A stretch of 64,000 nucleotides of DNA from Novosphingobium lentum NBRC 107847 (GTDB lineage: Bacteria; Pseudomonadota; Alphaproteobacteria; Sphingomonadales; Sphingomonadaceae). Of the stretch, positions 8,185-17,773 are shown one piece after another. Position 1 is the stretch's first letter; each line of letters starts with the position of its first letter. Both the position numbers and the translations under genes were made by a program. A model generated the notes under the pieces. That model searched no databases. It worked only from the letters and a program-made list of their open reading frames with translations, and was not told the DNA's origin. The stretch covers positions 62,001-126,000 of the forward strand of contig NZ_BCTW01000011.1 in assembly GCF_001590965.1 (NCBI RefSeq). The letters are read 5' to 3'.

Positions 8185-9966
8185 TCAGCGCTCGCCGAAA
8201 AGCTCGCGCTGTGCCTTTTCCAACTCTTCAGTATAGCGCCGCCGGACATAGGTTTCCGAGACGAGGCCGAGCACATGACGATCGGCCGACAACACGGCAA
8301 GTTCATCGGTGCGTGCTTCATCGAAATTCGTCATCACTGCGGCTATGTCCATATCCGGCGTCAGCGCCACGTCGTGCCCTGAGGCGAGTGTGGCGACGCT
8401 GGCGTTCGGATCGAGCCCTTCCGCATAGGCGGCCGGTACGACTACGATACCGGCATAGACATCTTGCGCGTTGGCCAAGACAACCCTGCTGGTCGATCCG
8501 AGCGGGAAGGTACGCCGAAACTCCGCGATCGACATGGAGGCGGGCGTAGGCTTGGTTTCCTTTCGCATCATCCGCCCTGCGGTGAGGGTCTTCACCCATC
8601 CCACATCGCGCGCGCTCTTGATAGTTTCGCCGCGCAGATGAAGTCGCCACGTCGAAAACGAATAGCCGAACAGCTCGCGCACGATGGTTGAGGACACCAA
8701 GGACGCAGCGATGACCGCCCCCGTCAGAGAAAAATCATGCGTCGCTTGCAGGACAAGCATTGCCATCGTCATCGGCCCGCCCACGACCGCGACGGCGAAC
8801 GCCGCCATCCCCACTAGCGCGGCATTGCGCGGATCAACCACGGGATGTCCGACCATCAATGTCAGACTTTCGGCGAAGAGGTGACCGATCAGCGTTCCTA
8901 GGAACAGCGACGCAAAGAACAGCCCGCCCCGAAATCCAAATCCGAGCGATACGATCGACGCGGCGCTTTTGGCGAACAGCACGATCAGGATGAAACCGAG
9001 CGAGGCGCCGAGCGCCAGATCAGCGTGAAGCGCATCGTGCCCGGCCGAGAGGGACTGTGGCGACACTATCGCGATCGGGATCAACAACAGGCCGCCTAGC
9101 ACGGGGCGCGCCCATTCCGGCATCCCCGTTCGTCGCGTTCCATGCTCGACCAGCGCCACGGCGCGCATCAGTACGATCCCAAGCAGCGCACAGATAGCGC
9201 CCAACCCCGCGTAGATCAGGTAATGGTGCGTCTCGACTGAGACGCTTGAGGCAGCGTCGATCAGATAGGGTTGCTGCCCGAAAGTCTGCGCGACGAGCGC
9301 ACCGGCCAGAGCTGCAGCGGCCACGGGTGCAATCGCCGACGGCGTGTAAGCCCCGATAACGATCTCGAATGCGTAGAATGCCCCCGCTAGAGGAGCGCCG
9401 AACGCGGCGGCGATAGCCGCGCCCGTCCCGGCCCCGACCAGCGTTCGTTGATCGGCACGACGCAGCTTCAACCAACCGCCGAGCACCGATGCTACGGCCC
9501 CGCCCATTTGCGCATAGGCGGCTTCGAGGCCGACCGACGCTCCAAAGCCATTCGAGAGAACCGTTTGCCCTGAAATGACAAGGCTATCCGGGAGCGACAT
9601 GCGCCCGCCGTGCAGGGCATTAGCCTCGACCGCGTCCACCAGGCGGCGCTTGCGAGCACGGGTCGCGTATCCGAACGCTGTGAAGACAAGGCCACCTAGC
9701 GGCAGAACGATTAGGCTCGGCAGTCCGAGAGCCGCGACGCCGCTTAATCGCGTGTTCGGGGGTAGCGCGAATAACAAGTGCTGCAGAGTCCGCGCGAGCG
9801 CGCCCAGCACCACGCTAAGCAGGCCTGCAGCCCCGCCAATGCCGATTGCCAGCACGATGAACGATGCTTCGCTGGCGCGCAGCCACCCCCGAAAGTCTCG
9901 CGCTAGCAGGCGGGCGCGCCTGCGAGTGATGATTTGCGCGACTATGATGCGACGTGGGTCGGTCAT
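8185..9966 (-). CDS. ClC-family chloride channel or transporter with C-terminal CBS region
   Basis: 593 residues from the ATG that overlaps the lgt stop (ATGA). The membrane part holds ClC motifs, including [14 protein letters not shown] with the gating glutamate and [15 protein letters not shown] near the C-terminal selectivity region. The last 130 residues are soluble and look like a CBS domain pair (around [13 protein letters not shown] and HVLGLVSE). It probably exchanges chloride or another monovalent anion for protons, possibly balancing charge during metal export. It is coupled to lgt upstream. Anion specificity cannot be read from sequence. Confidence 0.85.
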   Translation of the reverse strand: MTDPRRIIVAQIITRRRARLLARDFRGWLRASEASFIVLAIGIGGAAGLLSVVLGALARTLQHLLFALPPNTRLSGVAALGLPSLIVLPLGGLVFTAFGYATRARKRRLVDAVEANALHGGRMSLPDSLVISGQTVLSNGFGASVGLEAAYAQMGGAVASVLGGWLKLRRADQRTLVGAGTGAAIAAAFGAPLAGAFYAFEIVIGAYTPSAIAPVAAAALAGALVAQTFGQQPYLIDAASSVSVETHHYLIYAGLGAICALLGIVLMRAVALVEHGTRRTGMPEWARPVLGGLLLIPIAIVSPQSLSAGHDALHADLALGASLGFILIVLFAKSAASIVSLGFGFRGGLFFASLFLGTLIGHLFAESLTLMVGHPVVDPRNAALVGMAAFAVAVVGGPMTMAMLVLQATHDFSLTGAVIAASLVSSTIVRELFGYSFSTWRLHLRGETIKSARDVGWVKTLTAGRMMRKETKPTPASMSIAEFRRTFPLGSTSRVVLANAQDVYAGIVVVPAAYAEGLDPNASVATLASGHDVALTPDMDIAAVMTNFDEARTDELAVLSADRHVLGLVSETYVRRRYTEELEKAQRELFGER

Positions 9967-10805
9967 ATTTGCGAGACGGTGGTCGCTGAATCCAAGCGAC
10001 GCATGCGGCCCGCAGATGTGGCAATCAGGTAAAATCCGCCGACGAACATCGGCAAGGTGAGCCACTGACCCATGTGGAGGCCGGTTCGCGCCGCGAAACC
10101 GACGAGCTGGGCATCAGGCTCGCGGAAAAACTCTACCGTGAACCGGGCCAGTCCATAGCCGATGAGGAACACCCCGACCAGCATACCGGGCCGACGGCGG
10201 GCATTCGTGAACCAAAACAAGCAGGCGAGCACGGCAAACAGTGCCAACCCTTCAAGTCCGGCCTCATAGAGTTGACTTGGATGCCGGGCGAGGCCGTCAT
10301 GGCTTCCCGGGAATACGATCGCCCACGGCAGATCGGACGGCCTTCCCCACAGCTCACCATTCACGAAGTTGGCGAGGCGGCCGAATAGCAAGCCGATCGG
10401 CACCGTGCAGGCGACATAATCGTGGACACGCAACCAATCTAAGCCGTGCCGACGCGCGAAGAGGATCAGCGCGAGCGAGACACCGGCAGCGCCCCCGTGA
10501 AACGACATGCCGCCATCCCACAGCTTCAAGATCTGCAGGGGATGGAGGATCATCTCGGGACCGTAGAAGATCACATATCCGAGCCGCCCGCCCAGGATCA
10601 CGCCGAGCGTTGCATAGAACACCAGATCGTCGGCTTGCGTGCGGATCATCGCAGCGACGGGTTGTGCGAGGAGTCGCAGCAAATACCACCAACCGATAAC
10701 GATGCCCGCGATATAGGCGAGCGAATACCAGCGCAGGTCGAGCGGGCCAAGGGACAGCGCAACTGGGGTGAGGCCGAGATCGGCAAACTGAATATGGTGC
10801 ATCAC
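9963..10805 (-). CDS. lgt: Prolipoprotein diacylglyceryl transferase
   Basis: 280 residues, seven membrane segments. The Lgt signature region is clear: a [15 protein letters not shown] segment with the conserved Arg, Asn and Glu, plus SFHGGAAG with the catalytic-region His and Gly. It transfers diacylglycerol to the lipobox cysteine of prelipoproteins. Lgt is normally a single essential chromosomal gene; a plasmid copy next to a ClC gene is unusual. Several lipoproteins are encoded in this window (46592, 51570, 52931), so extra Lgt could help process them, but that is speculation. Confidence 0.9.
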   Translation of the reverse strand: MMHHIQFADLGLTPVALSLGPLDLRWYSLAYIAGIVIGWWYLLRLLAQPVAAMIRTQADDLVFYATLGVILGGRLGYVIFYGPEMILHPLQILKLWDGGMSFHGGAAGVSLALILFARRHGLDWLRVHDYVACTVPIGLLFGRLANFVNGELWGRPSDLPWAIVFPGSHDGLARHPSQLYEAGLEGLALFAVLACLFWFTNARRRPGMLVGVFLIGYGLARFTVEFFREPDAQLVGFAARTGLHMGQWLTLPMFVGGFYLIATSAGRMRRLDSATTVSQI

Positions 10806-10920
10806 GCCTGACTTTCGGACTTAAGCGGTATGTGGCCCTGTCCTCCTGGCGCTAACCTCTCCCCCGATTGAAGCCAAGCAAACATCGATCGGCGCATTCC
10901 CAGACGACGCGGGCCAGACG

Positions 10921-11667
10921 CTATTGCTGGGGAGCAGTGGCGATACTCGACAGATCGGTTGCCGTATTGATGAGCACGCCGGCATCCTTGCGTTCCGAGT
11001 AGCGATCGACGAGCTGAGCGCTGTGCGGGCGCAGCAGCACCGTGAACCGCACCAATTCCTCCATCACGTCTACGATCCGGTCGTAATAGCTGGAGGGCTT
11101 CATGCGACCGGCGTCGTCAAACTCGTTGAACGCCTTGGCGACACTCGACTGATTTGGGATCGTCACCATCCGCATCCAGCGGCCGAGAACGCGCAGCGTG
11201 TTGACGCTGTTGAATGACTGCGACCCGGCCGACACCTGCATGACCGCGAGCGTGCGCCCTTGGGTCGGGCGCATCCCGCCCATCGACAGTGGAAGGTGAT
11301 CGACTTGCAGCTTCATGATCCCGGTAATCTGGCCATGACGTTCGGGGCTGCACCATACATGCCCTTCTGACCACATCGACAGTTCGCGTAGGTCGTGGAC
11401 AGCCGGATGATCATCGCCGGCATGTTGATCGGGCAACGGCAGCGTGGAAGGGTCGAAAATGCGCGTCTCGCACCCGAAGAATTGCAGCAGGCGGGCCGCT
11501 TCCTCGACGCACAGCCGTGAGAATGATCGCTCGCGCAGGGAGCCGTAGAGCAGCAGGATTCGCGGCGCCGGATCACCCGCACCGAGGCCGAGTGCGGGCC
11601 GTTGGATCGCATAGCGCCGATCAAGCGCGGGCAGATTGTCGGGCTCGGGAAGGTAACGGAGCGGCAT
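10921..11667 (-). CDS. arsH: ArsH, NADPH-dependent FMN reductase
   Basis: 248 residues of the flavodoxin-like ArsH family. The FMN-binding loop is [10 protein letters not shown], and the [20 protein letters not shown] and [16 protein letters not shown] segments are typical of ArsH. It oxidises trivalent organoarsenicals or acts in redox defence. The ATG at 11667 is chosen to match the family N-terminus; an in-frame ATG at 11706 is possible. It is the last gene of the ars operon, 61 bases after arsB. Confidence 0.92.
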   Translation of the reverse strand: MPLRYLPEPDNLPALDRRYAIQRPALGLGAGDPAPRILLLYGSLRERSFSRLCVEEAARLLQFFGCETRIFDPSTLPLPDQHAGDDHPAVHDLRELSMWSEGHVWCSPERHGQITGIMKLQVDHLPLSMGGMRPTQGRTLAVMQVSAGSQSFNSVNTLRVLGRWMRMVTIPNQSSVAKAFNEFDDAGRMKPSSYYDRIVDVMEELVRFTVLLRPHSAQLVDRYSERKDAGVLINTATDLSSIATAPQQ

Positions 11668-11728
11668 CAGAGCGCTTTCACGAAATAGCGGCCCGAGGCC
11701 GGGCATAGCGCGGTAAGGAGCAACCCTG

Positions 11729-13015
11729 TCATGCAATGCTGATCCTGATGGCAAGCGCGGCGAGCGTGACGAGCAGCACCGGCACCGTGATCGTAACCCC
11801 GACACGGAAGTAATACCCCCATCCGATCCGAATGCCCTTCTGGCCGAGAACGTGGAGCCACAAAAGCGTCGCGAGTGAACCGATCGGCGTCAGCTTGGGG
11901 CCGAGATCGCAGCCGATCACGTTCGCGTAGATCATGGCTTCCTTGACCGCGCCCGTGGCGTGCGCGGCGTCAATCGACAACGCCCCCACCAGCACCGTCG
12001 GCATGTTGTTCATCACGGAAGACAGGACAGCCGCGATGACGCCTGTTCCCAGGGCCGCTCCCCACACGCCCCCTTGTGCGGTGCGATCGAGCAGCGCCGC
12101 CAGATGGTCAGTCAGGCCAGCATTCCGCAGGCCATAGACGACAAGGTACATGCCGAGGGAGAAGATCACGACCTGCCACGGCGCACCGCGCAGCACCTTG
12201 CCGGTCTGGATCACGCGGCCACGGCCCGCGATCACCAGCAGCAGGATCGCGCCGGCAGCGGCAACGGCGCTGACCGGCACGCCAAGCGGTTCAAGCAGGA
12301 AGAAACCAGCAAGCAGCAACCCGAGGACGATCCACCCGGCACGGAAGGTCGCGGCGTCACGGATGGCTTCACGGGGGGCGCGTAGCGCCGCCACGTCATA
12401 GGCTTGCGGAATGTCGCGCTGGAAGAATAACAGCAGCGCGCCCAGCGTGGCGGCGATCGACACCAGATCGACCGGCACCATCACGGACGCATATTCGCCG
12501 AAGCCGACCTTGAAGAAGTCGGCCGACACGATGTTGACGAGGTTCGAGACGACGAGCGGCAGGCTGGCCGTATCGGCGATGAACCCCGCCGCCATGACGA
12601 ACGCCAGCGTTGCCTTGTCCTTGAAGCCCAGCGCCCGCAGCATGGCAATGACGATTGGCGTCAGAATCAGCGCAGCGCCATCATTTGCGAACAACGCAGA
12701 CACCGCCGCACCCAGCAGAACGATCAGGACGAACAGCCGACGACCATGCCCCCTGCCCCAGCGGGCGACATGCAGCGCCGCCCATTCGAAGAACCCGGCC
12801 TCATCGAGCAGCAGGCTTATGACGATAATCGCGACGAACGCGGCTGTCGCGTTCCAGACGATGCCCCACACCACCGGCACGTCGGACAGCGTAACGACGC
12901 CCGCGAGCAACGCCACGACAGCCCCGCCCATTGCGCTCCATCCGATGCCAAGGCCCTTGGGTTGCCAAATGACGAGCGCGATCGTCGCGACGAAGATCAG
13001 TACGGCAAGGAGCAT
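11729..13015 (-). CDS. arsB: Arsenite efflux transporter ArsB
   Basis: 428 residues with about twelve membrane segments. Diagnostic ArsB segments include [33 protein letters not shown] and [13 protein letters not shown]. It exports arsenite or antimonite from the cytoplasm. Its start overlaps the glutaredoxin-type arsC stop by one base (TGATG), so the two are coupled. No arsA ATPase gene is present in the window, so it would work as a secondary transporter. Confidence 0.94.
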   Translation of the reverse strand: MLLAVLIFVATIALVIWQPKGLGIGWSAMGGAVVALLAGVVTLSDVPVVWGIVWNATAAFVAIIVISLLLDEAGFFEWAALHVARWGRGHGRRLFVLIVLLGAAVSALFANDGAALILTPIVIAMLRALGFKDKATLAFVMAAGFIADTASLPLVVSNLVNIVSADFFKVGFGEYASVMVPVDLVSIAATLGALLLFFQRDIPQAYDVAALRAPREAIRDAATFRAGWIVLGLLLAGFFLLEPLGVPVSAVAAAGAILLLVIAGRGRVIQTGKVLRGAPWQVVIFSLGMYLVVYGLRNAGLTDHLAALLDRTAQGGVWGAALGTGVIAAVLSSVMNNMPTVLVGALSIDAAHATGAVKEAMIYANVIGCDLGPKLTPIGSLATLLWLHVLGQKGIRIGWGYYFRVGVTITVPVLLVTLAALAIRISIA

Positions 13016-13443
13016 CAGGCGACGCGCTGACCCGAATCATCAACTACCTGTTGCCCGTCTTCCTTCGCGAACGCACCGAGTTGGTCGCTTGTAAGCAGAT
13101 CGAGCACGGCTTCGGAAGGGCGACAGAGCTTCACGCCTAGCGGCGAGACGACCAAGGGCCGGTTGATGAGGATCGGGTGCGCCATCATCGCATCCACCAG
13201 CGCGTCGTCAGAAAGCGACGTGTCGCCCAGACCAAGCTCTGCATAGGGTGTCCCCTTCTCGCGCAGCAGCTCGCGGGGTGTAATGCCGGCGCGATCGATC
13301 AACTCGACTAGCAGCGGGCGCGAGGGTGGGGTTTTCAGATATTCAATGACATGCGGCTCAATGCCGGCGTTTCGGATCAGACCGAGGGAGTTGCGCGACG
13401 TTCCGCATTCGGGGTTGTGATAGATGACGATATCGGTTGCCAT
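13015..13443 (-). CDS. arsC: Arsenate reductase, glutaredoxin-dependent type
   Basis: 142 residues. The active-site segment [14 protein letters not shown] carries the catalytic cysteine, and the conserved [10 protein letters not shown] arginine segment follows. It reduces arsenate to arsenite using glutathione and glutaredoxin, feeding ArsB. The start at 13443 overlaps the preceding gene's stop (TGATG). The C-terminal extension after LLTSDQ matches the plasmid ArsC length of about 140. Confidence 0.94.
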   Translation of the reverse strand: MATDIVIYHNPECGTSRNSLGLIRNAGIEPHVIEYLKTPPSRPLLVELIDRAGITPRELLREKGTPYAELGLGDTSLSDDALVDAMMAHPILINRPLVVSPLGVKLCRPSEAVLDLLTSDQLGAFAKEDGQQVVDDSGQRVA

Positions 13444-13967
13444 CACGCGACGTCCGAACGGGGTGAGGATGCGCCTTCCCCCTGCCCTATCTCGCGCACC
13501 TTGGCGCGCAGCGCGGAGGCTTCCAGCTTCTCGATCGGCAGGGCCGCAAACAGCGCGATCCGGTTTTCGAGGTATCGCAGCGCCGTGACGAATGCGCGCC
13601 GACGTTCCATATCGCTGCCTTGCACCGAAGAGGGGTCTTCGATCCCCCAATGAGCCGTAACCGGATGCCCCAGCCAAACCGGGCATGCCTCGCCGGCAGC
13701 ATCGTCGCAGACGGTAAAAACGAAATCCATGACAGGCGCGCCGGGCACCGCAAACTCATCCCAGCTTTTCGAGCGCAGCCCTTCAATCGGGTATTCAATA
13801 TCCGCAAGGAGCGCGAGGGCGTCAGGGTTCACCGCTCCCTTGGGATGGCTTCCAGCCGAGAAGGCACGGAACTGACCCCCGCGCTTCGTAAGCGCGCTTT
13901 CGGCGAGGATCGAGCGGGCGGAATTGCCCGTGCACAGGAATAGGACGTTAAACGTGCGATCGGACAT
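13443..13967 (-). CDS. arsC: Arsenate reductase of the low-molecular-weight tyrosine phosphatase fold
   Basis: 174 residues. The P-loop LCTGNSARS is the CX5R motif of the LMW-PTP fold, and VFTVCDDAAGEACPVW holds the downstream redox cysteines of thioredoxin-coupled arsenate reductases. The ATG at 13967 has GGAG six bases upstream; an ATG at 13979 overlapping the arsR stop would add MESA. It reduces arsenate to arsenite. It sits directly after arsR and before the other arsC type, giving the operon two unrelated arsenate reductases. Confidence 0.9.
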   Translation of the reverse strand: MSDRTFNVLFLCTGNSARSILAESALTKRGGQFRAFSAGSHPKGAVNPDALALLADIEYPIEGLRSKSWDEFAVPGAPVMDFVFTVCDDAAGEACPVWLGHPVTAHWGIEDPSSVQGSDMERRRAFVTALRYLENRIALFAALPIEKLEASALRAKVREIGQGEGASSPRSDVA

Positions 13968-13978
13968 GGCGGACTCCA

Positions 13979-14311
13979 TCAGCAGCAAGGCGCCAGTTCG
14001 GCGACGAGCGGCGCGCACAGCTCCGCACGCCCGCCGCAGCAATCTTTGACCAAGAACAAGGTAAGGGACCGCAGCGCGTCGAGGTCGGCGCGATAAATGA
14101 TCGAGCGGCTATGCCGTTCGGATCGCACGATACCGCCGCGAGCAAGGATGCCGAGATGCGCTGACATTGTGTTTTGCGGCACGTCGAGTTGGCGGGCGAT
14201 TTCGCCGGCAGCAAGACCATCCGGTTCGTACTTCACCAGCAGCCGGAACACATCGAGGCGCGTTCCTTGTGCCAGTGCACCTAAGGCGGAAATTGCTGAT
14301 TCGCTATCCAT
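13979..14311 (-). CDS. arsR: ArsR-family transcriptional repressor
   Basis: 110 residues with the ArsR winged helix: AAGEIARQLDVPQNTMSAHLGIL, then the wing. The classic ELCVCDL metal box is absent. C-terminal cysteines (LVKDCCGG, LCAPL and the final PCC) could form the arsenite site, as in other alphaproteobacterial ArsR types. It is the first gene of the operon and its start codon lies inside an inverted repeat, so it should repress itself and all downstream ars genes. Confidence 0.92.
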   Translation of the reverse strand: MDSESAISALGALAQGTRLDVFRLLVKYEPDGLAAGEIARQLDVPQNTMSAHLGILARGGIVRSERHSRSIIYRADLDALRSLTLFLVKDCCGGRAELCAPLVAELAPCC

Positions 14312-14340
14312 ATATCCAGCATAGACGATATATGGATAGC
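14303..14340. promoter_or_regulatory. ArsR operator, perfect 14-bp inverted repeat
   Basis: The arms GCTATCCATATATC (14303-14316) and GATATATGGATAGC (14327-14340) are exact reverse complements with a 10-base spacer. The arsR start codon (14309-14311) lies in the left arm, so occupancy would block both transcription and initiation. Confidence 0.75.
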
Positions 14341-14531
14341 TGGCTACGGTGACCGGAGCGTCGCCGTAGCTGATCCGCTTGGGTGGAGCGCGGCTAGGGT
14401 GACACGCCGAGGTTTAGCCAGTTTCAATTTTTCATTGAATCCTAATGCGCACGCGCATATATCGGTCTCAACATGGCCGTCCCCGCTGTTGCTTCTGGCA
14501 TCAAGGGGCGGCCTTCTTCATATCAGGGCGA

Positions 14532-15491
14532 ATGCTTCCGCCCTATACCAAACCCCATCTCAGTTTTGCCGACCAGCTCGCGCTCCTCATGCAACGCGGC
14601 TTGGGCGTCACCGACCAGGCCAAGGCCACCCACCATCTTCAGCGGATCGGCTACGGGCGCCTCACGCCCTATTGGCAACCGTTCCAGCAGATCGTCCCTG
14701 ATCCCGCGGATGCGACGCGGACCGTCCGCAGCGATCAGTTCCGGCCAGGCGCCGAGTTCCGCCACGCCGTCGACCTCTACCTCTTTGACAAGCAGCTTCG
14801 CCTTCTGTTCCTCGATGCGATCGAGCGCATCGAGGTCGCGCTGCGCGTGGATCTCGCGCACGCGCTCGGCAAGCGCGATCCGTGGGCGCATCGCTCCCCG
14901 GCTTTTCTCGACACCTATCGCGCGAACCAGCAGCTCCAAGGCAGCACCCGCCACCAAGGCTGGCTAACCAAGGCGGATCAGTCCATCACCCGCTCGAAAG
15001 ACGATTGGGTGATGGAGTTTTTCGCCACCTACAGTTCGCCGGCGCCGATCTGGATGGCCGTCGAGGCGTGGGATTTCGGGACGCTGTCCTGGCTGCTCGA
15101 GATGGCGCATCCCAATGATCGCTTCGCGATCGCCAAGCGCTACGGCCTGCTCCCCGATACTCTGGTAAGTTGGATCAGGTCGCTCGCCTTCGTGCGTAAC
15201 ATCAGCGCGCATCACGCCCGTCTCTGGAACGCTGGCATCATCAATCAGCCGCAGGTGCCTAAGCAATTCGAAGCACCGCAGATGGTCCATATCGGGTCCG
15301 ATGTGGTGCGCCGCAGCCGTGTTTATGGCGCAGCGGCCGTCGCGAGCTATCTAGTCAAGCGGATCAATGCTGGCACCACCTGGGGAGGCCGCATGAAGAC
15401 GCATTGGCTCACCTTCCCCGCCATGCCGTTCGCAAATCTAGTCCAAGGAGGCTTTCTGCCGGGCTGGGATCAGGAAGCAATCTGGGCCTGA
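14532..15491 (+). CDS. Abi_2-family abortive infection protein (AbiD/AbiF type)
   Basis: About 319 residues. The N-terminal LSFADQLALLMQRGL and GYGRLTPYWQPF segments and the central LFLDAIERIEVALRVDL region are characteristic of the Abi_2 family. The motif RNISAH (R-x4-H) followed by HARLWN matches the HEPN ribonuclease active site seen in this family. The family is known from phage-abortive-infection loci, acting as a toxin on infection. The start at ATG 14532 matches the family N-terminus; in-frame codons upstream look non-coding. It begins the putative defence island, apart from the ars operon promoter. Confidence 0.85.
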   Translation: MLPPYTKPHLSFADQLALLMQRGLGVTDQAKATHHLQRIGYGRLTPYWQPFQQIVPDPADATRTVRSDQFRPGAEFRHAVDLYLFDKQLRLLFLDAIERIEVALRVDLAHALGKRDPWAHRSPAFLDTYRANQQLQGSTRHQGWLTKADQSITRSKDDWVMEFFATYSSPAPIWMAVEAWDFGTLSWLLEMAHPNDRFAIAKRYGLLPDTLVSWIRSLAFVRNISAHHARLWNAGIINQPQVPKQFEAPQMVHIGSDVVRRSRVYGAAAVASYLVKRINAGTTWGGRMKTHWLTFPAMPFANLVQGGFLPGWDQEAIWA

Positions 15492-15752
15492 TCTGACGAT
15501 AGAGGTGCGGGCACGACCCTGCCGGACACGCATTTCCGTCGCGTCCCGGTGCGCTTCCCCTCGTGCTGTCAGACGGCAAGTCGTCGATCTATAAGCAGGC
15601 GCTGCTGCGCGCTGTTAAGCGTATCGCCGAATACGCTCCGGCCGCCGCCACACCGGCGCCGGACGCAGCATTCAAGGGTCTACTTTACCGAAACACCCTC
15701 TGATAAAGTGTTAGACGCGAACCTCAGATATGGAGATCTGGGGTAAGCCCTG
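15492..15752. other. Intergenic stretch with a possible gene remnant
   Basis: No confident gene. A short reading frame from GTG 15563 to the stop at 15703 (46 residues, starting VLSDGKSSIYKQALLRAV) has a protein-like composition and could be the 3' remnant of a lost gene. I do not recognise it, and no ribosome site precedes it. Confidence 0.2.
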
Positions 15753-16280
15753 TTAGGTCCCGCCAAACTCCGGCGGCACCAACCCGCCGTCTTGAGAGAT
15801 TGCATAAGGCAGCCCCGCCGTATCAAGCAGACGAAACACGAATGATGCATCGGTTTTCAGCGGTCGACCGAGGCGCAAGTGTGCCGACAAGCCGATCTCT
15901 TCCGAAATCTTTAGAAGCGCAGGGCGCTTGATCGTACGCGCGTCGTTGACCCCGTTGGTTTCATAATAGAACGCTTTCGGCCAGGGAATCAGCTCGCCTT
16001 CTCGTTCAATCTGAGTCGGCGAGTAAACCGTAGCACCTCGCTCTACCCAGCTATGGATAAACCGGGTGGGCGACGCCTCCGGATTCGCGGCGCGTTCTTC
16101 GTCAGTTGCTCCCGCCAAAACGCCGAAGCACAGCTCGGTGCCTGGAACATCAAGTACCAACGCAGCAGATCGAAAAAAGCATGTGCCTCCTCCGGAGCTG
16201 CCCACGAGGTTCGCGACCGCGCCTCGCAAGTGGCGCAGTTGAGGGCCACGTTGACCTGTTGGTCCATTAAGTTTGCTCAC
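15753..16280 (-). CDS. Unknown protein, possible transglutaminase/papain-like fold
   Basis: 175 residues from a GTG start, 29 bases after the GHKL/HEXXH gene on the same strand. I do not recognise a named family. Two spaced motifs, GTCFFRSAAL and FIHSWVERGATVYSPTQ, resemble the Cys and His blocks of transglutaminase-like cysteine peptidases (HxWVE followed by YxPT). The later YYETNGVND could supply an acidic or Asn residue. This is inference from motif shape only. A competing short frame (16043-16267) overlaps the 5' end but has less protein-like content. Shared strand and close spacing suggest the same operon as the three upstream genes. Confidence 0.55.
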   Translation of the reverse strand: MSKLNGPTGQRGPQLRHLRGAVANLVGSSGGGTCFFRSAALVLDVPGTELCFGVLAGATDEERAANPEASPTRFIHSWVERGATVYSPTQIEREGELIPWPKAFYYETNGVNDARTIKRPALLKISEEIGLSAHLRLGRPLKTDASFVFRLLDTAGLPYAISQDGGLVPPEFGGT

Positions 16281-16309
16281 CAGCAGGTCTATTCCTTCAC
16301 GCTAGGCTC

Positions 16310-17773
16310 TCAGCGACCGAGCATTCTACGCAGACTGAACTTCGCTTCGACGGCCGCAGGCGGGACCGCATTCGTCGCCAGCGCCGCCGCAGCTGTCGCC
16401 CCAATCACCTCGGTGAGTGCGCTCTCGAAATCGCGGGTCACGTCGTCATAGCCAGACCGAGCATGGACTACCTCATGAAGCAGCGTGCCGGCGAAATCCG
16501 GTATGGAAGACAGCTGGTCGCGTCGGATCACGATTGAATTGGTCGCGCCATCCCACAGGCCGAGAGCATCGCTCCCGGTCTCGAAATCGACGCGCATGGT
16601 ATTGCTGACTCGAACCGCGTGCACGCGGGCGGGGAGTCCGCCCACCAGATCGACGATCGCCTGCGCCTGGCCGAATACCGCCCGCTCGCCGGGTGCTAGT
16701 GCATTCGGCTCAACAAAATCGAACACGAAGCTATTATTCCATTCCGACTGATATTGGCCGAGGTCGCGGATCGGCGCGCCTGACAGATCGGTCATCCCCG
16801 ACACTTCCTGCTGGATCGTATCCGGGATCGTGATGATGCGGATACCGTCACCACGGGCATGGTCGACGGCTGACGAATTACTCATCAGCTGGTCTGCGGT
16901 CACAAACAGATAGTCGCCGCTGACGCTGAGGATCCGTACCGCATGGATCGCGACCTCCTTCCACCGAACCTCGTCGCTCCCTTCACCGGACTGCATCGCT
17001 TGGAGCTGGCGCGCCAGCTCTTCGGCGACGTCGCTTGCCGTGGCGCTGAGCAGCATCTGCTTTACGCGATCGGTATAGGCGGTGCGGCCGACATTGGTCC
17101 GTTCGCGGTTGAGCGCCTTGCGCATCGGCTCAGTAAGCGCGGTGATATTGTAGGAGAAGGCGAAGTTCTCCTCCTCGGCGACCAGCAGACCGGTGACATA
17201 GATCCTCGCCACCGCGCCCGGCTTGCGGCGCAGGATGTCACCGATCTTGGTGCTCTCCAGAAGGTCCTCGTCGGAGAAGCGGAGGAAAAAGCCCTTGGCC
17301 TTGTCCATCTGCTCGTCGCTCAACCGGCGCAACACAATCATCGTGCCGGTCATCGTTGGATCGGAAGGTGGCTGCACCGCCGCGTGCAGGGTGACGACAT
17401 CGGCGAAATCGCGCTTGGCCACCTGTGCGAGCGTGATCTCACCATGCGCCGAGCGGATCTCGACCTGGACACCGTTACGATGGAGCGTCGCCATCGCATC
17501 CTTCAGGCCGACACCGAACTTGCCGATCACCTTGCCGGAATTCTGAAGCTTCTCGGCATTCTCGTTCTGCGTGAAATGCTCGTAGCGCAGCCCGCGACCA
17601 TAATCGCGGATGACCCAGCTGCCATCGTCCGCCTTGAATACCTCGATGTCATTGGTGTCGCTGAGCTGCTGCTCGTCGATTGCGTTGGCGATCAGCTCCC
17701 GAACCGCATGGGCGCTTTCCCAGGCTTCGAGGATCTTCTCGATGTTGAGATCGAACAGACGTGCTTCCGTCAT
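16310..17773 (-). CDS. GHKL-type ATPase with a C-terminal HEXXH metallopeptidase-like motif
   Basis: 487 residues. The N-terminal 200 residues are a GHKL (gyrase/Hsp90/MutL-like) ATP-binding fold: N-box RELIANAIDEQ (Glu26, Asn30), DYGRGL (about 57-62) and GKFGVGLKDA. The middle is not recognised. Near the C-terminus LLHEVVHARSGYDD (His433-His437) is a zincin HEXXH motif, with an acidic residue further on (DFESALTE). The ATG at 17773 overlaps the upstream nuclease stop by four bases (ATGA), so the two are coupled. The combination suggests an ATP-dependent switch controlling a peptidase. Catalysis is inferred from motifs only. Confidence 0.75.
   Translation of the reverse strand: MTEARLFDLNIEKILEAWESAHAVRELIANAIDEQQLSDTNDIEVFKADDGSWVIRDYGRGLRYEHFTQNENAEKLQNSGKVIGKFGVGLKDAMATLHRNGVQVEIRSAHGEITLAQVAKRDFADVVTLHAAVQPPSDPTMTGTMIVLRRLSDEQMDKAKGFFLRFSDEDLLESTKIGDILRRKPGAVARIYVTGLLVAEEENFAFSYNITALTEPMRKALNRERTNVGRTAYTDRVKQMLLSATASDVAEELARQLQAMQSGEGSDEVRWKEVAIHAVRILSVSGDYLFVTADQLMSNSSAVDHARGDGIRIITIPDTIQQEVSGMTDLSGAPIRDLGQYQSEWNNSFVFDFVEPNALAPGERAVFGQAQAIVDLVGGLPARVHAVRVSNTMRVDFETGSDALGLWDGATNSIVIRRDQLSSIPDFAGTLLHEVVHARSGYDDVTRDFESALTEVIGATAAAALATNAVPPAAVEAKFSLRRMLGR

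Noticed and set aside
16043..16267. A 74-codon alternative frame overlapping the 5' end of the unknown gene
   Set aside because: It begins with an ATG but ends early with Arg-rich content; the 175-codon frame has the better strand pattern and the Cys/His motifs.
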